A stretch of DNA of 45,153 nucleotides from Acidimicrobiia bacterium (GCA_024421095.1 JAHQYM010000011.1:1-45153); one strand, 5' to 3'; counted from the first letter of the stretch, positions 17,639 through 28,087 are shown. Made by a program: numbers and translations. The notes: generated by a model not told the origin, from the sequence alone.

Positions 17639-18924
17639 ACACGGCGGCTTCAACCACGGCGGCTTCGCGGTTGTCGAACACTGCTTTGTTTGGTCGTGCG
17701 GAGATGGTTATTCCCGGAGGGGTGAACTCACCTGTCCGAGCTTTTGGTTCGGTGGGTGGCACGCCGTATTTTGTGGCTCAAGCCGAGGGTGCCTACGTCA
17801 CCGACGTTGAAGGCAATCGCTACATCGACTATGTGCAAAGCTATGGTCCTTCGATCCTGGGACACGCGCACTCAGCCGTCACCCAAGCCGTGCAAAACGC
17901 TGCCGCTTTGGGTACTAGTTATGGAGCGCCCACTCACAGCGAGGTGCGGTTAGCTGAAGAAATTTGCGGCCGTGTGGCAGGGGTGGAGATGGTACGACTC
18001 GTGTCGAGCGGAACTGAAGCCACAATGACCGCTATTCGTGTTGCGCGAGCGGCTACTGGGCGTGACCGAATCGTGAAGTTCGCGGGCAATTATCATGGTC
18101 ATTGCGATGCTTTGTTGGTTGCTGGCGGTTCGGGTATCGCACAGCAGGGTTTGGTTGGTTCTGCTGGGGTGACGGAGGGTGCTGTGGCCGACACTGTGGT
18201 GGCTCCATACAACGTAGTGCCAACTTTGGACGAAACGGTTGCGGCGGTGGTGGTTGAACCAGTTGCTGCGAACATGGGGCTTGTCGAACCTGTTGAGGGT
18301 TTTCTTGAGGGTCTGCGTGTGGCGTGTAGCGAGGTTGGTGCGTTGTTGATTTTTGATGAGGTGATTACTGGGTTCCGTCTTTGTTTTGGCGGTGCAGCAC
18401 AGTGGTATGGGATTAGGCCCGATATCTGGTGTTTCGGTAAGGTGATCGGTGGTGGTTTGCCGATGGGAGCGCTTGGAGCATCGGTTGCGATCATGAACAA
18501 TCTCGCTCCGTTAGGTGGGGTGTATCAAGCGGGTACTTTGTCGGGGAACCCTTTGGCCACCGCCGCGGGGTTAGCCACACTCGAGCATTTGACCACCGAC
18601 GCGTTCCGCAAACTGGTTGACATATCAACATATCTGCAACAAGGTATGACCGAGGCTTTTGAAGCTGCCGGGGTTGCTGCTTGTGTGCCGCGGGTGGGGC
18701 CGCTCTTGGGGTTGTTTTTCGGTGCTAACCCGCCAACAGACTTCGATTCGGCCAAAGCGATTTGCGACAACGGGATTTATGCGAAGTTTTTTCACAAGAT
18801 GTTGAGCCGGCGTGTGGCCTTCGCCCCTGGTGCCTATGAAGCGATCTTCACTTCGCTAGCCCACACCGAAACCGAACTAGATGCCACAATCGCAGCTTGC
18901 GCCGAAACCGCCAAAGAACTATGA
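17635..18924 (+). CDS. hemL: Glutamate-1-semialdehyde 2,1-aminomutase
   Basis: MVIPGGVNSPVRAFGSVGG, VKFAGNYHGHCDALLV, LIFDEVITGFR. Confidence 0.96.
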   Translation: MNTAASTTAASRLSNTALFGRAEMVIPGGVNSPVRAFGSVGGTPYFVAQAEGAYVTDVEGNRYIDYVQSYGPSILGHAHSAVTQAVQNAAALGTSYGAPTHSEVRLAEEICGRVAGVEMVRLVSSGTEATMTAIRVARAATGRDRIVKFAGNYHGHCDALLVAGGSGIAQQGLVGSAGVTEGAVADTVVAPYNVVPTLDETVAAVVVEPVAANMGLVEPVEGFLEGLRVACSEVGALLIFDEVITGFRLCFGGAAQWYGIRPDIWCFGKVIGGGLPMGALGASVAIMNNLAPLGGVYQAGTLSGNPLATAAGLATLEHLTTDAFRKLVDISTYLQQGMTEAFEAAGVAACVPRVGPLLGLFFGANPPTDFDSAKAICDNGIYAKFFHKMLSRRVAFAPGAYEAIFTSLAHTETELDATIAACAETAKEL

Positions 18925-19012
18925 TCCAAACTCGCCGGGCCGTTCACGTTTTCGTGTACACCAATCGTTAACCAAAAAGGTTGCGTGAACGCTGCTGGCG
19001 CTCACCGAGCGT

Positions 19013-20014
19013 TCAGAGCGAAAAAGCTGAGTCGTATAGGCGATCTGCGAGCGATTTGATTTCTGCGACTAGGGCAAGCTTCGTTCGCCACCCAACTGGG
19101 ATCGCCGCCGCGCCGTAGTATGCGCCGGCGAGCTGACCGTAGATGGCACCAGAAGTGTCTGCATCGTCACCGAGATTCACCGCGAGCAAAGCGCCTTCGC
19201 GGAAGCTGTCGGAGCAACGGAAGGCCCACAAAGCGGCTTCAAGAGAATCGACAACGTAGCCCGTTCCTTTAATTTGCGGCGGTTCACGATCCTTGAACGA
19301 TCCTCCCGCAACGCACGCAACCTTTTCGGCGAGGGGGTCTCGCTGCCAGAGCTGATCGACGGGGCAATAGCCCGAAGAGAGCAGCACTTGCTTGCCGAGG
19401 CCCCGCAAGGCACCGTGCAGCAGACCAGCGAAGTAGCGGCAGGCATCTACCGATTCCCGTGCCTGGTGCGTGATCCGTGAACTGTCGGCGGCCGTGTCAA
19501 TGGCTTGCACAGCGTTAGCTGCGTAGTACATTGGCACCGGCGCGAGCCGCATCAGCGAACCGTTCCCTGCGCTCATTGGATCGGTGGAACCGGCAAACGG
19601 GTCTCCGTTTTGTATGAAGCGCGATAGTGCGCTGCTGACAGTCATCCCGATGTCGAAACACGCGCCCGTGCTCGACAAATAGCCTTCGCGCCACCAGCGC
19701 ACGTAACGCGTCATCTGGTCGGTGGGATCAAACCCACCGCACTCAAGCAAGCTCGTGGCGAGACACAGTGCCATTGACGTGTCGTCAGTCCACTCTCCAG
19801 GCTCTAAGGCGAACGGTCCGCCTCCGACCATGTCATCTATCGGTGCAAACGAGCCGGGGTATTGGAACTCGAGCGTGGTGCCGAGAGCGTCGCCCACGGC
19901 CAGTCCCAGCAAGCAACCCCGGAAGCGATCTCGTGTGACGGCCTCACCACCAGATGCTCCCGAGACGGGTTCGCTTACCGTGCGTTCGGTTGATGGTCGC
20001 CTCACGGCCGGCAT
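19013..20014 (-). CDS. ADP-ribosylglycohydrolase family protein
   Basis: RDRFRGCLLGLAVGDALGTTLEF, EWTDDTSMALCLA, NLGDDADTSGAIYGQLAGAYYG. Confidence 0.93.
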   Translation of the reverse strand: MPAVRRPSTERTVSEPVSGASGGEAVTRDRFRGCLLGLAVGDALGTTLEFQYPGSFAPIDDMVGGGPFALEPGEWTDDTSMALCLATSLLECGGFDPTDQMTRYVRWWREGYLSSTGACFDIGMTVSSALSRFIQNGDPFAGSTDPMSAGNGSLMRLAPVPMYYAANAVQAIDTAADSSRITHQARESVDACRYFAGLLHGALRGLGKQVLLSSGYCPVDQLWQRDPLAEKVACVAGGSFKDREPPQIKGTGYVVDSLEAALWAFRCSDSFREGALLAVNLGDDADTSGAIYGQLAGAYYGAAAIPVGWRTKLALVAEIKSLADRLYDSAFSL

Positions 20015-20057
20015 GTTCGGTTGCGAGGCGTGTGCAACTGTTGAGCTTTCAACACCA

Positions 20058-21374
20058 TCATTCCCCCAGATCCACGAAGGGACTGTGAATGCGCGGTTCT
20101 ATCTTGGTGAGGCCGCCGAGGTAGGGGTGCAGGGCTTCTGGCATCTCAACTGAACCGTCGGGTTGGCGATAAGTCTCCACAATCGCTGCCCAGACCCGTG
20201 GAACGGCTAGCGCCGAGCCGTTCAGGCTATGTGCAAACTCGGTTCCCTTGGTGCCTTTGCGACGAAAACGGATGTTTGCACGGCGGGTTTGATAGTCGGT
20301 ACACCAAGAAACTGAGGAAACCTCAAGCCAACGATCAGCGCCCGGCGCAAACACCTCAATATCAAACGTGCGTGTGCCAGCACCGCTAATGTCGCCGCAA
20401 GCCAAATCTAAAATGCGATAGGTCAACCCCAAATCACGGATAGCACCCTCAGCTCGGTCAAGAATTTCGTGATGCATATCGTGACCCTGCTGAGGAGTGC
20501 AGAACGCATACATCTCGACTTTGTCAAACTCATGCACCCGCAACAAACCACGAGTGTCGCGGCCCGCCGCGCCCGCTTCACGCCGATAACAAGACGTGTG
20601 CGCCATTAGCCGCAAAGGCAAATCCGTCTCGCTCAACACCTCTCCAGCAAACATTGAAGTCAACGGAACCTCAGCAGTTGGAATAGCCCACAAATCGTCA
20701 CGCGAAACGTGGTAGGCATCATCGGCAAACTTTGGTAGATGCCCACTACCGATCATCGTGTCTGACTTCACTAGGGTCGGCGGCCGCACTTCTTCAAAAG
20801 CGTCACGGTTGCGTTCAAGGCCAAAAGCAATCAAGGCCCGCAACAACTGTGCTCCGGCACCTCGATACATCACGAACATCGAACCGGAAAGACGCACTGC
20901 ACGGTCGACATCAAGTATTTGTAGTTGTTCACCGACATCCCAATGGGGAACTTTCTGGTGATCATCGAAACGTTCGGGATCGAACCCCGAGTTGCGCACT
21001 TCGACATTAGCATCTTCAGAAAACCCGTCTGGCGCATCGCTTGACGGCATATTCGAAACGTTGAGCAGCCGCACTTCAATTTCTCTACTGAGTTGCGTAC
21101 ACCGTTCATCAAGCACCTTTTCTTCGGCCCCCAAAGCACGGCTACGGGCAGCTAACTCCTTGGTATCAGCCGATTTGCCTTCGGCGTGCAACAAGCCAAC
21201 TTGTTTGGAAGTTTGGCGTATTTCGGCGCGCAATTCATCTCGGCTGGTGGACAATGCACGTAACCTCGAATCAAGTTCAACGATCTCATCAATTGCCGAT
21301 GTTGACTCGCCTCGGCGCGCGATAGCAGCCTTTACGGCATCTGGGTTTGAGCGGATTAACTTGATGTCGAGCAT
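20058..21374 (-). CDS. serS: Seryl-tRNA synthetase
   Basis: MLDIKLIRSNPDAVKAAIARRG, motif 2/3 CYRREAGAAGRDTRGLLRVHEFDKVEM, NGSALAVPRVWAAIVE. Confidence 0.96.
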   Translation of the reverse strand: MLDIKLIRSNPDAVKAAIARRGESTSAIDEIVELDSRLRALSTSRDELRAEIRQTSKQVGLLHAEGKSADTKELAARSRALGAEEKVLDERCTQLSREIEVRLLNVSNMPSSDAPDGFSEDANVEVRNSGFDPERFDDHQKVPHWDVGEQLQILDVDRAVRLSGSMFVMYRGAGAQLLRALIAFGLERNRDAFEEVRPPTLVKSDTMIGSGHLPKFADDAYHVSRDDLWAIPTAEVPLTSMFAGEVLSETDLPLRLMAHTSCYRREAGAAGRDTRGLLRVHEFDKVEMYAFCTPQQGHDMHHEILDRAEGAIRDLGLTYRILDLACGDISGAGTRTFDIEVFAPGADRWLEVSSVSWCTDYQTRRANIRFRRKGTKGTEFAHSLNGSALAVPRVWAAIVETYRQPDGSVEMPEALHPYLGGLTKIEPRIHSPFVDLGE

Positions 21375-21439
21375 AAGCTATGACGTTAGCGCCCCATCCG
21401 CGTAGTATGTCAAATTGCTGCTGAAGCTAAAACAAAAGG

Positions 21440-22369
21440 TCAGTTCGGGGCTTCACGAGGTGGTGCCGGGTTGTCGTCAAAGACTTTTTGTACATCACTG
21501 AACGACAGATCACCAGAAAGCGGAAACGTCGAGGCACGCGCTGCGGTAGCAGCGAGCGGTTTACGGTTGCCACGGGCTCGCGAATCGGCTTCACGACGAC
21601 CCGCCGTAAATCGAAAATAGCGAAGCGTGATAAGCGCCCAAAGATAAAATCCGCCCACAACTTTCATTACCGCTCCGGCAGCTTGCTGATCGTCTGTAGG
21701 CGAAATTCCCCAAAGCCCCACGCTGTGATCGTATGCCGAATAGACCACACCATTAGCGAACGTCAGCCAGCCGGCAGGTACGGTTGGCACGATCGAGCTA
21801 ATAAACAGGTAGACCATTTTGCCCGGTTCACTCAACTGCAACTCAGGCAATGGCCCTACTACTGGGAACCACATCAACAAAGCCGAGAAAAAGACCGCTA
21901 AATGGATTGCGTAATGAAAAACACCATTTTCCACAGACAAGTTCACGACCGCCGACCAATGCGAAAGGATTTGTAAGGCGTTGAATATCACGGCTGCGGT
22001 AATCGGTTTGGTCAACACCTTCAAAATACGCGAACTCAAACCACCATCTATCACAATCAATCTGGCCAACCATTCCGGCATCGCTAAGAGCATCAACGGG
22101 GGCACGATAAAAGCGATCAACAAATGTTGCCCCATATGCACTGAATAAAGGTACTCTTCGGCGATGTCATGCATGGGCCAATCCGCTGCTACCCACAAAA
22201 GAAAGACACCAAACGCGAAGCAACGTTTCTGTCTTTTGGTGACAATGGTTTGCCCGTCTGGCACCACCAAAGGGCCAATGTGGTGCACCGAGTAATACCC
22301 CAGAAAAATTATGCCGGCGATCAACAACCAAACCGCGGGATGAGCCTCAAATTCCCACGGCCCACTCAT
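21440..22369 (-). CDS. ctaG: Cytochrome c oxidase assembly protein, caa3_CtaG family
   Basis: Multi-TM protein with MGQHLLIAFIVPPLMLLAMPEW and MWFPVVGPLPELQLSEPGKMVYLF. Confidence 0.88.
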   Translation of the reverse strand: MSGPWEFEAHPAVWLLIAGIIFLGYYSVHHIGPLVVPDGQTIVTKRQKRCFAFGVFLLWVAADWPMHDIAEEYLYSVHMGQHLLIAFIVPPLMLLAMPEWLARLIVIDGGLSSRILKVLTKPITAAVIFNALQILSHWSAVVNLSVENGVFHYAIHLAVFFSALLMWFPVVGPLPELQLSEPGKMVYLFISSIVPTVPAGWLTFANGVVYSAYDHSVGLWGISPTDDQQAAGAVMKVVGGFYLWALITLRYFRFTAGRREADSRARGNRKPLAATAARASTFPLSGDLSFSDVQKVFDDNPAPPREAPN

Positions 22370-22372
22370 CGC

Positions 22373-22741
22373 TCAAACCCAGAACTCAAAAGCAGTGAGC
22401 GTAGCAACATAAACGGCCACCGCGAGCAGCAAACCCCCAACAAACATTTTCGCAAAGATTGAGTTGTCGAACTTGAGATGCATAAACCATGTGGCCACCA
22501 ACCAGAACTTGACAACCATCATCAATAGCAACGAAGGGACAAGTAGTTGCCCCCAGTTGTACACCGTCTCAAAATAGGTAAAAACTTCAACCGCAGTAAT
22601 CGCCGCAAGTATCAAAGCAATCTTGATGTAAGCCCAGTCCGACGGGTGTTTGTGCTCGTGTGCTGCGGCATTTTCGTGGTTGTCAGCTTGCTCCGTGGAA
22701 TGAGTGGCCGTGTCGGTACTCGTTGTGTTGGTAGCGGTCAT
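22373..22741 (-). CDS. Cytochrome c oxidase subunit IV (prokaryotic COX4 family)
   Basis: YIKIALILAAITAVEVFTYF...LLMMVVKFWLVATWFMHLKFD. Confidence 0.85.
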   Translation of the reverse strand: MTATNTTSTDTATHSTEQADNHENAAAHEHKHPSDWAYIKIALILAAITAVEVFTYFETVYNWGQLLVPSLLLMMVVKFWLVATWFMHLKFDNSIFAKMFVGGLLLAVAVYVATLTAFEFWV

Positions 22742-22756
22742 TTTCCCTCCAATTCC

Positions 22757-23392
22757 CTAAGCCGGAATCAGATAAATCACGGTGAATATAAAAATCCACA
22801 CAATATCTACGAAGTGCCAATACAACCCCGCGATCTCGACAGTTTCGGCGTGCTGTGGCCTTAACTTGCCTTGCCAAGAGGCAACGAACAAAGACATCAA
22901 CATCACAATTCCCAAGCTGACATGCACCCCATGAAAACCGGTAAGCGTGAAAAAGGCCGAACTAGCCGGGTTGTTCGTAAAGCCAACATCTTCACGCAAG
23001 AAAGCCGTGAACTCGTATACTTGGCCGCCAATAAACACACCACCGAGCAAACTCGTGGTCAGCAACCAAATCCTGAACCCGAAATTGTCGCCACGGGTGA
23101 TCGCGGCCAAAGCCAACACCATCGTCAATGAACTCATCAGTAAGACAAAGGAACTTACAGACGTGAAGGGGATGTCGAAAACGTCTGTTGGTATCGGTAA
23201 GTTGTCTGGGCCTCGGCGGGTTTTGTAAAGCAGGTACGTAGAGATCAAACCGCCAAAGAGCAAGCATTCAGACCCCAGAAATAACCACATCGCCAACTTC
23301 GTGTTGGAAATACCCGTAGAAGGCCCGTGTTCAGAAGATTCCTGATCGCTGTGGTCGTCAACGGTTGCCGTTTCGAGGGTTGCGTTGCTCAC
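22757..23392 (-). CDS. ctaE: Cytochrome c oxidase subunit III
   Basis: KLAMWLFLGSECLLFGGLI, TGFHGVHVSLG, GLYWHFVDIVWIFIFTVIYL. Confidence 0.95.
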   Translation of the reverse strand: MSNATLETATVDDHSDQESSEHGPSTGISNTKLAMWLFLGSECLLFGGLISTYLLYKTRRGPDNLPIPTDVFDIPFTSVSSFVLLMSSLTMVLALAAITRGDNFGFRIWLLTTSLLGGVFIGGQVYEFTAFLREDVGFTNNPASSAFFTLTGFHGVHVSLGIVMLMSLFVASWQGKLRPQHAETVEIAGLYWHFVDIVWIFIFTVIYLIPA

Positions 23393-25440
23393 TCGTAGCC
23401 TCCTTGCGTGCTCGGCGTTCCCACAGTTGCGAGTTCACCATCGCTGTCGCCGCTGCCACCGCTGCCGTCGTTGTCACCGTCGCCATCATTGTCTTCGTGG
23501 TGCTGGCCATGATCGGCATCTGGGTCATCAACTGGTTCAAGTGCCCATGCATACATCGCCATACCAACCATGAGTCCGCCGGGAACACACAACCACAAGT
23601 TGAAGATTAGCCCGTAACCGATCAACGGCAAACCCAACGCCAACACCAACGGCCAAAAAGACGGGGAAGGCAAATGCACACCTCTGGCCGAACCGTCTTG
23701 CGCAGCCGACTGCACACTAGAAATCCGTACCACATTTCCATCATCGTCAATGGCGTATTTGCGGTGCCACCACTCATCTAGGCCGTCAACCGTTGGAACT
23801 TCGTCAAAGTTATGTTCGGGAACCGGCGATGGCACCATCCACTCCAAACTACGCGCGTCCCAAGGGTCGGGGCCCGGGGGAGGCAAGTCGGCTGCCTCGC
23901 GTTTTGACCTCCAAATGTTGTGGAAGAAAACCACAACTGACAATGCAATGATGAACGAACCAATCGTGGCCACCAAGTTCCAGAACTCAAAACCGAAACC
24001 TGCCGAATAGGTGTCGATGCGGCGGCTCATCCCTTGCAACCCGAGCACATGCATGGGGCCGAAGGTTAAGTTGAAGCCGATCAACATCAACCAAAAGTTG
24101 AGTTTCCCTCGGCGCTCATTGAGCAGGTAACCGAAAACCTTCGGCCACCAAAAGTACAGGCCACCCATCAAGCCAAGCACCCCACCGCCAAAGATCACAT
24201 AATGGAAGTGCGCCACGATGTAATATGTGTCTGTTTGTTGAGTGTCGGCCGGAGCCAAAGCGTGGGTCACCCCCGATAACCCACCAATCGTAAACATGCC
24301 CACGGTGCTCACAGCAAACAACATCGCCGTGGTGTAACGAATTTGCCCGCCCCACATGGTGGCGATCCAATTCAAGATCTTCACCCCTGTCGGTACCGCG
24401 ATAAACATTGTTGACAACGAAAATGCCGCAACAGAAATTGGGCCGATGCCAGAAACGAACATGTGATGCGCCCAAACACCCCAACCCATAAACCCAATCG
24501 CTATTCCCGAAAAGACCATAAAGGAATAGCCAAAAATCGGCTTACGGCTAAACGTTGGAATTATTTCGGAAACCACACCAAATGCCGGCAAAATAATGAT
24601 ATAGACCTCTGGATGTCCGAATATCCAGAAAAGATGCTGCCATAACAATGGATCACCACCCATATCTGGATTAAAGAAATCCGAGCCAAATAGGCGGTCG
24701 AACATCAGCAGAAACAAAGCAACCGTTATCACTGGCAAAGCAAACAGCAACAAAAACTGGGTGATTAAAAGCATCCAAGTAAGCACTGGCATGCGGAACA
24801 AATCCATCCCCGGTGCCCGCATGTTCAAACAAGTGACGATCAAGTTGATGGCTGAAACTAGCGAAGCGATACCAGCAATCAACAAACCAATCGCATAAAA
24901 ATCGACCCCATGGCTAGGCGAGAATGCCAAGCCGCTATTGGGTGAGTAACAGAACCACCCACAATCCGCGCCACCACCACCGACAATCCAAGAACTATTT
25001 AAGAAAATCGCGCCGGATAACCAAATCCAATAGGACAGCGCATTCAGTCTCGGGAAAGCCACATCCCTAGCACCGATCTGCAACGGAATCAGATAGTTCG
25101 CAAAGGCTGCCGCCAAAGGCATGATAAACAAGAACACCATGGTCACGCCGTGCATGGTGAAGACTTGGTTATAAACGTCCGCCGAGAGCACCCCACCGTT
25201 AGGCACCGCCAGTTGCAAGCGAATCAGTAGCGCTTCCACACCACCAACCACAAAAAATACCATGGCCGAAACGCCATACATAATCCCGATCTTTTTGTGG
25301 TCGACGGTGCTCAACCAATCCCGCCAACCTCGACCACCCTGCGGACGGGTCAGCACCCCGAGTGGGCGCTCCACAAAGGGTGTGACACCAGATTCGAGTT
25401 CCAAAGGCTTCTCGGTTACAGTTGCGTTTGTAGGGGTCAT
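23389..25440 (-). CDS. ctaD: Cytochrome c oxidase subunit I (canonical, all ligands present)
   Basis: MHGVTMV, WIFGHPEVY, WAHHMFV, VAHFHYV. Acidic/His/Gly-rich C-terminal tail. Confidence 0.97.
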   Translation of the reverse strand: MTPTNATVTEKPLELESGVTPFVERPLGVLTRPQGGRGWRDWLSTVDHKKIGIMYGVSAMVFFVVGGVEALLIRLQLAVPNGGVLSADVYNQVFTMHGVTMVFLFIMPLAAAFANYLIPLQIGARDVAFPRLNALSYWIWLSGAIFLNSSWIVGGGGADCGWFCYSPNSGLAFSPSHGVDFYAIGLLIAGIASLVSAINLIVTCLNMRAPGMDLFRMPVLTWMLLITQFLLLFALPVITVALFLLMFDRLFGSDFFNPDMGGDPLLWQHLFWIFGHPEVYIIILPAFGVVSEIIPTFSRKPIFGYSFMVFSGIAIGFMGWGVWAHHMFVSGIGPISVAAFSLSTMFIAVPTGVKILNWIATMWGGQIRYTTAMLFAVSTVGMFTIGGLSGVTHALAPADTQQTDTYYIVAHFHYVIFGGGVLGLMGGLYFWWPKVFGYLLNERRGKLNFWLMLIGFNLTFGPMHVLGLQGMSRRIDTYSAGFGFEFWNLVATIGSFIIALSVVVFFHNIWRSKREAADLPPPGPDPWDARSLEWMVPSPVPEHNFDEVPTVDGLDEWWHRKYAIDDDGNVVRISSVQSAAQDGSARGVHLPSPSFWPLVLALGLPLIGYGLIFNLWLCVPGGLMVGMAMYAWALEPVDDPDADHGQHHEDNDGDGDNDGSGGSGDSDGELATVGTPSTQGGYE

Positions 25441-25441
25441 C

Positions 25442-26704
25442 TCAGTTCACCTCAGTTGCCAAAATCTGGGCTCTGGTCGGCTCTTGGCCAAGCGTGGCCA
25501 AAAAGGCAATCACGTCGCTGATCTGCCGCTCAGACAACCCCATGTCGGGCATCCCACGGGGCAATTCACCATCAGCGAGATCGTTCGCGTAGTTTTCCTT
25601 CACTTCGTTAGGGTTGCGTATCCACGCAGCAAGTTGATCGTCATTGAGCGAATAGTCGGAGTTGTAAAGGTTGAATATCCCGCCTGCGAACGTAGTGCGG
25701 CTAGCGAAATGGGTAAGGTCTGGTGCCGAACCAGCGTAAGTCTCAGCGCCGTTGTAGTCCGCATCGTTAAGTCCCCTCACCAGATGACAACTCGCGCAAT
25801 AGGTTGAGAACACCTCGGCACCGCGTCCTTGCGCCGAATCTTCGTTCGTGGGCAAATTGGCGGGTTTCATCTGCGAGTCGATCCAAGTCTGAAAATCCGC
25901 TGGTGTAACCGCAACTGCCTGCATCCTCATACGACTATGCGACAAACCACAAAATTCCGTACACTGCCCGAAGTAAACGCCCGGTTCGTCCGCCGACAAC
26001 TTCCACGGTGTGTACAAGCCTGGAACAGCGTCTCTTTTTCCGTTGAGCGCTGGAATCCAGTGTGAATGAATCACGTCACGAGAGGTCACAATCAGCTCGA
26101 TCTCTTCTCCCGCGGGAATTACCATCTGGCCCGAAGTAACGATGTCGGCTGGCGGCAGATCCCAAGGGTCACCAAGATCATCTGTAGTAATGTCTTGCGA
26201 TAGGTAGTAACGGTATTCCCACCACCACTGCTGACCAACCACAACCACTCGAGGCTCCCAAGTTTGAGCCTGTCCGTCAACCTGAACCTCCATGGCATTG
26301 GCTTCGGTGCTATTGATCGCTAGATGCGTCACCAAACTGGCTACCGCAACGATCACCATGATCACGAAAGGCCCGAGCGTCCAGCCAATTTCCAAAGTGT
26401 TATTGTGCGAAACCTGTTTCGGGAATTCGCCTTGATAATCCTCGTTTGCTGGAACCCGATTCTTCACTGCCAGCCAAACCAAAGCACCACAAACCAGCAC
26501 CAGCACCACACCCGCAACGATAAAGACCGGTACCGCCAAATCATTAATCTGGCGAGCTGTCTCGCCTTGATCTTGAAAGGTGTCTAACTCAGCATCAGCA
26601 GCGCAACCGACCAACAACAAGCCAAAACCGGCCAGCGTCAGCGTCGACCACAAGCGCCGGGCAAACGCCCAACGAGACTCCTCGGTCCTCATTGCTTCAC
26701 TCAC
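25442..26704 (-). CDS. ctaC: Cytochrome c oxidase subunit II with fused C-terminal cytochrome c domain (caa3 type), lipoprotein
   Basis: Lipobox LLLVGCAAD; CuA motif GQCTEFCGLSHSRM; CASCH heme c motif. Confidence 0.95.
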   Translation of the reverse strand: MSEAMRTEESRWAFARRLWSTLTLAGFGLLLVGCAADAELDTFQDQGETARQINDLAVPVFIVAGVVLVLVCGALVWLAVKNRVPANEDYQGEFPKQVSHNNTLEIGWTLGPFVIMVIVAVASLVTHLAINSTEANAMEVQVDGQAQTWEPRVVVVGQQWWWEYRYYLSQDITTDDLGDPWDLPPADIVTSGQMVIPAGEEIELIVTSRDVIHSHWIPALNGKRDAVPGLYTPWKLSADEPGVYFGQCTEFCGLSHSRMRMQAVAVTPADFQTWIDSQMKPANLPTNEDSAQGRGAEVFSTYCASCHLVRGLNDADYNGAETYAGSAPDLTHFASRTTFAGGIFNLYNSDYSLNDDQLAAWIRNPNEVKENYANDLADGELPRGMPDMGLSERQISDVIAFLATLGQEPTRAQILATEVN

Positions 26705-27494
26705 CTTGGTGTGCCTCCACAGATTCGGGGTTGTTTGATTCTAAATCTATTTCGTGGTGCTCGAAATCCCGTTCACCCGTGACTGTTGCCACAACCCCAC
26801 CAGCAAGAACCGCCACCGCCACCGCCAAAACTGTGGCAGACAAAAGGTTTTTGTTGACTCGCGGTCTACTCACCAACAAAACCGCCAAAGCCAAAATCAC
26901 CACCGACACAACCCCAGCCACAACCACCGCCCCAAGTTTCGAAGCCGCCAACAGAATCCGGCTAATCGCCAAAACCCCCAAAGCCACAATCCCTGCGCCC
27001 AAAACCGGGATCTCAATAGGTGCCATAATCCGATTGCGAAGCACTCTGTTGGCTTCACGGTCGCCGGTAGCGCGATCAGACCACGCATCCATCAACCATT
27101 CAACCGCCACGACCGCGCAAAGAACCAAGCCAGCCACAAAAACCGCCGTATGCAAAACCAACCCGATGGCCATCGCGCCAACACCGAAAGCGCCAACAAC
27201 CGGCCAAAAACTAGCAGTCACCAAACTGTTCGTAGGGATCTGTTCAACCCCCATGTAATGCGCTTGTGCAGCCGGATCAGCATCCCGAAATGAAACAAGA
27301 AACATCGCCACCGACATCGATACGAAAGCTAGACCGAACAACATCGAGTAGCCGAGATGCTCGCCCACCCCACCTTTCCAACCCATCGACAAGGGGCCAA
27401 GATGGTTGCCCCCAGTGGTGTACCCATAAAACACTGCACCCGTAATGAGTGCCATCCCCAACCCGAAAAAAAACTTAAAACCGGTAGTAAACAT
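26697..27494 (-). CDS. Multi-TM membrane protein, weakly CtaF (actinobacterial oxidase subunit IV)-like
   Basis: N-terminal FFFGLGMALITGAVFYGYT and SFWPVVGAFGVGAMAIGLVLHTAVFVAGLVL resemble actinobacterial CtaF; extra TM segments follow. Stop overlaps ctaC start. Confidence 0.6.
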   Translation of the reverse strand: MFTTGFKFFFGLGMALITGAVFYGYTTGGNHLGPLSMGWKGGVGEHLGYSMLFGLAFVSMSVAMFLVSFRDADPAAQAHYMGVEQIPTNSLVTASFWPVVGAFGVGAMAIGLVLHTAVFVAGLVLCAVVAVEWLMDAWSDRATGDREANRVLRNRIMAPIEIPVLGAGIVALGVLAISRILLAASKLGAVVVAGVVSVVILALAVLLVSRPRVNKNLLSATVLAVAVAVLAGGVVATVTGERDFEHHEIDLESNNPESVEAHQGE

Positions 27495-27499
27495 CTGCC

Positions 27500-28087
27500 C
27501 TACTTATTGATATAGACGAGGAAGTAGACAACGGCCCACATCAACACAACCGTATGCCAAAACAGCGCCGCCGCAGACACAGCTTCGGCTCTTTTCGGCC
27601 CGAACTGGCCAGCCAAAGCACGCACAAACGTAAACGTGATAAAAAGTACCGCCGCAATCAAAAACACAATAAAAGTTCCGTTAATCACAAAAAACAGAAA
27701 CTCGGCGTTACTAGCAGCCAACGCGAAACCAGTATCGTTGATGATGAACCAAAGCTGATTGAATATCGCCACCCCAAACAAAGTGGTCAACGCCAAAGCC
27801 ACATAAGCATTGACACGATCTTCGGCATTGATCGCCTGCACCGCCCACTGAACCGTGAACACTGACAATACCAACGTCCAAAAGACGAACCCCGATGGAC
27901 CTAACTCAACCGTTCCCTCAGCGAACCACTCCATCGCCTCATGGCGCGCCCTCGCCCTTTCCCGAACGTATACCGCCACCACCGACAAGAAAAACATGAA
28001 AGCCGCGGCGCAGCCAAAAACCGTGCCCACCAGCAGACTACGAGGTCGATAAATTTGCGCGGGCAGAAACCGCGTTGTGGTAATCAT
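27500..28087 (-). CDS. Heme-copper oxidase subunit III-like paralogue lacking the typical HGxHV motif
   Basis: FWHTVVLMWAVVYFLVYIN aligns with YWHFVDIVWIFIFTVIYLI of ctaE; HGVHV is replaced by an NGTFI-like segment. Confidence 0.7.
   Translation of the reverse strand: MITTTRFLPAQIYRPRSLLVGTVFGCAAAFMFFLSVVAVYVRERARARHEAMEWFAEGTVELGPSGFVFWTLVLSVFTVQWAVQAINAEDRVNAYVALALTTLFGVAIFNQLWFIINDTGFALAASNAEFLFFVINGTFIVFLIAAVLFITFTFVRALAGQFGPKRAEAVSAAALFWHTVVLMWAVVYFLVYINK

Noticed and set aside
18925-19012. Possible bidirectional terminator between convergent hemL and the ADP-ribosylglycohydrolase gene (gttcacg...cgtgaac with aaccaaaaaggtt)
   Set aside because: Stems are short and interrupted with no clear U-tract; not strong enough to call.
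26692-27293. Plus-strand ORFs of 188 and 179 aa opposite the CtaF-like gene
   Set aside because: Low-complexity T/A/K- or H/N/R-rich shadow translations of a membrane protein gene.
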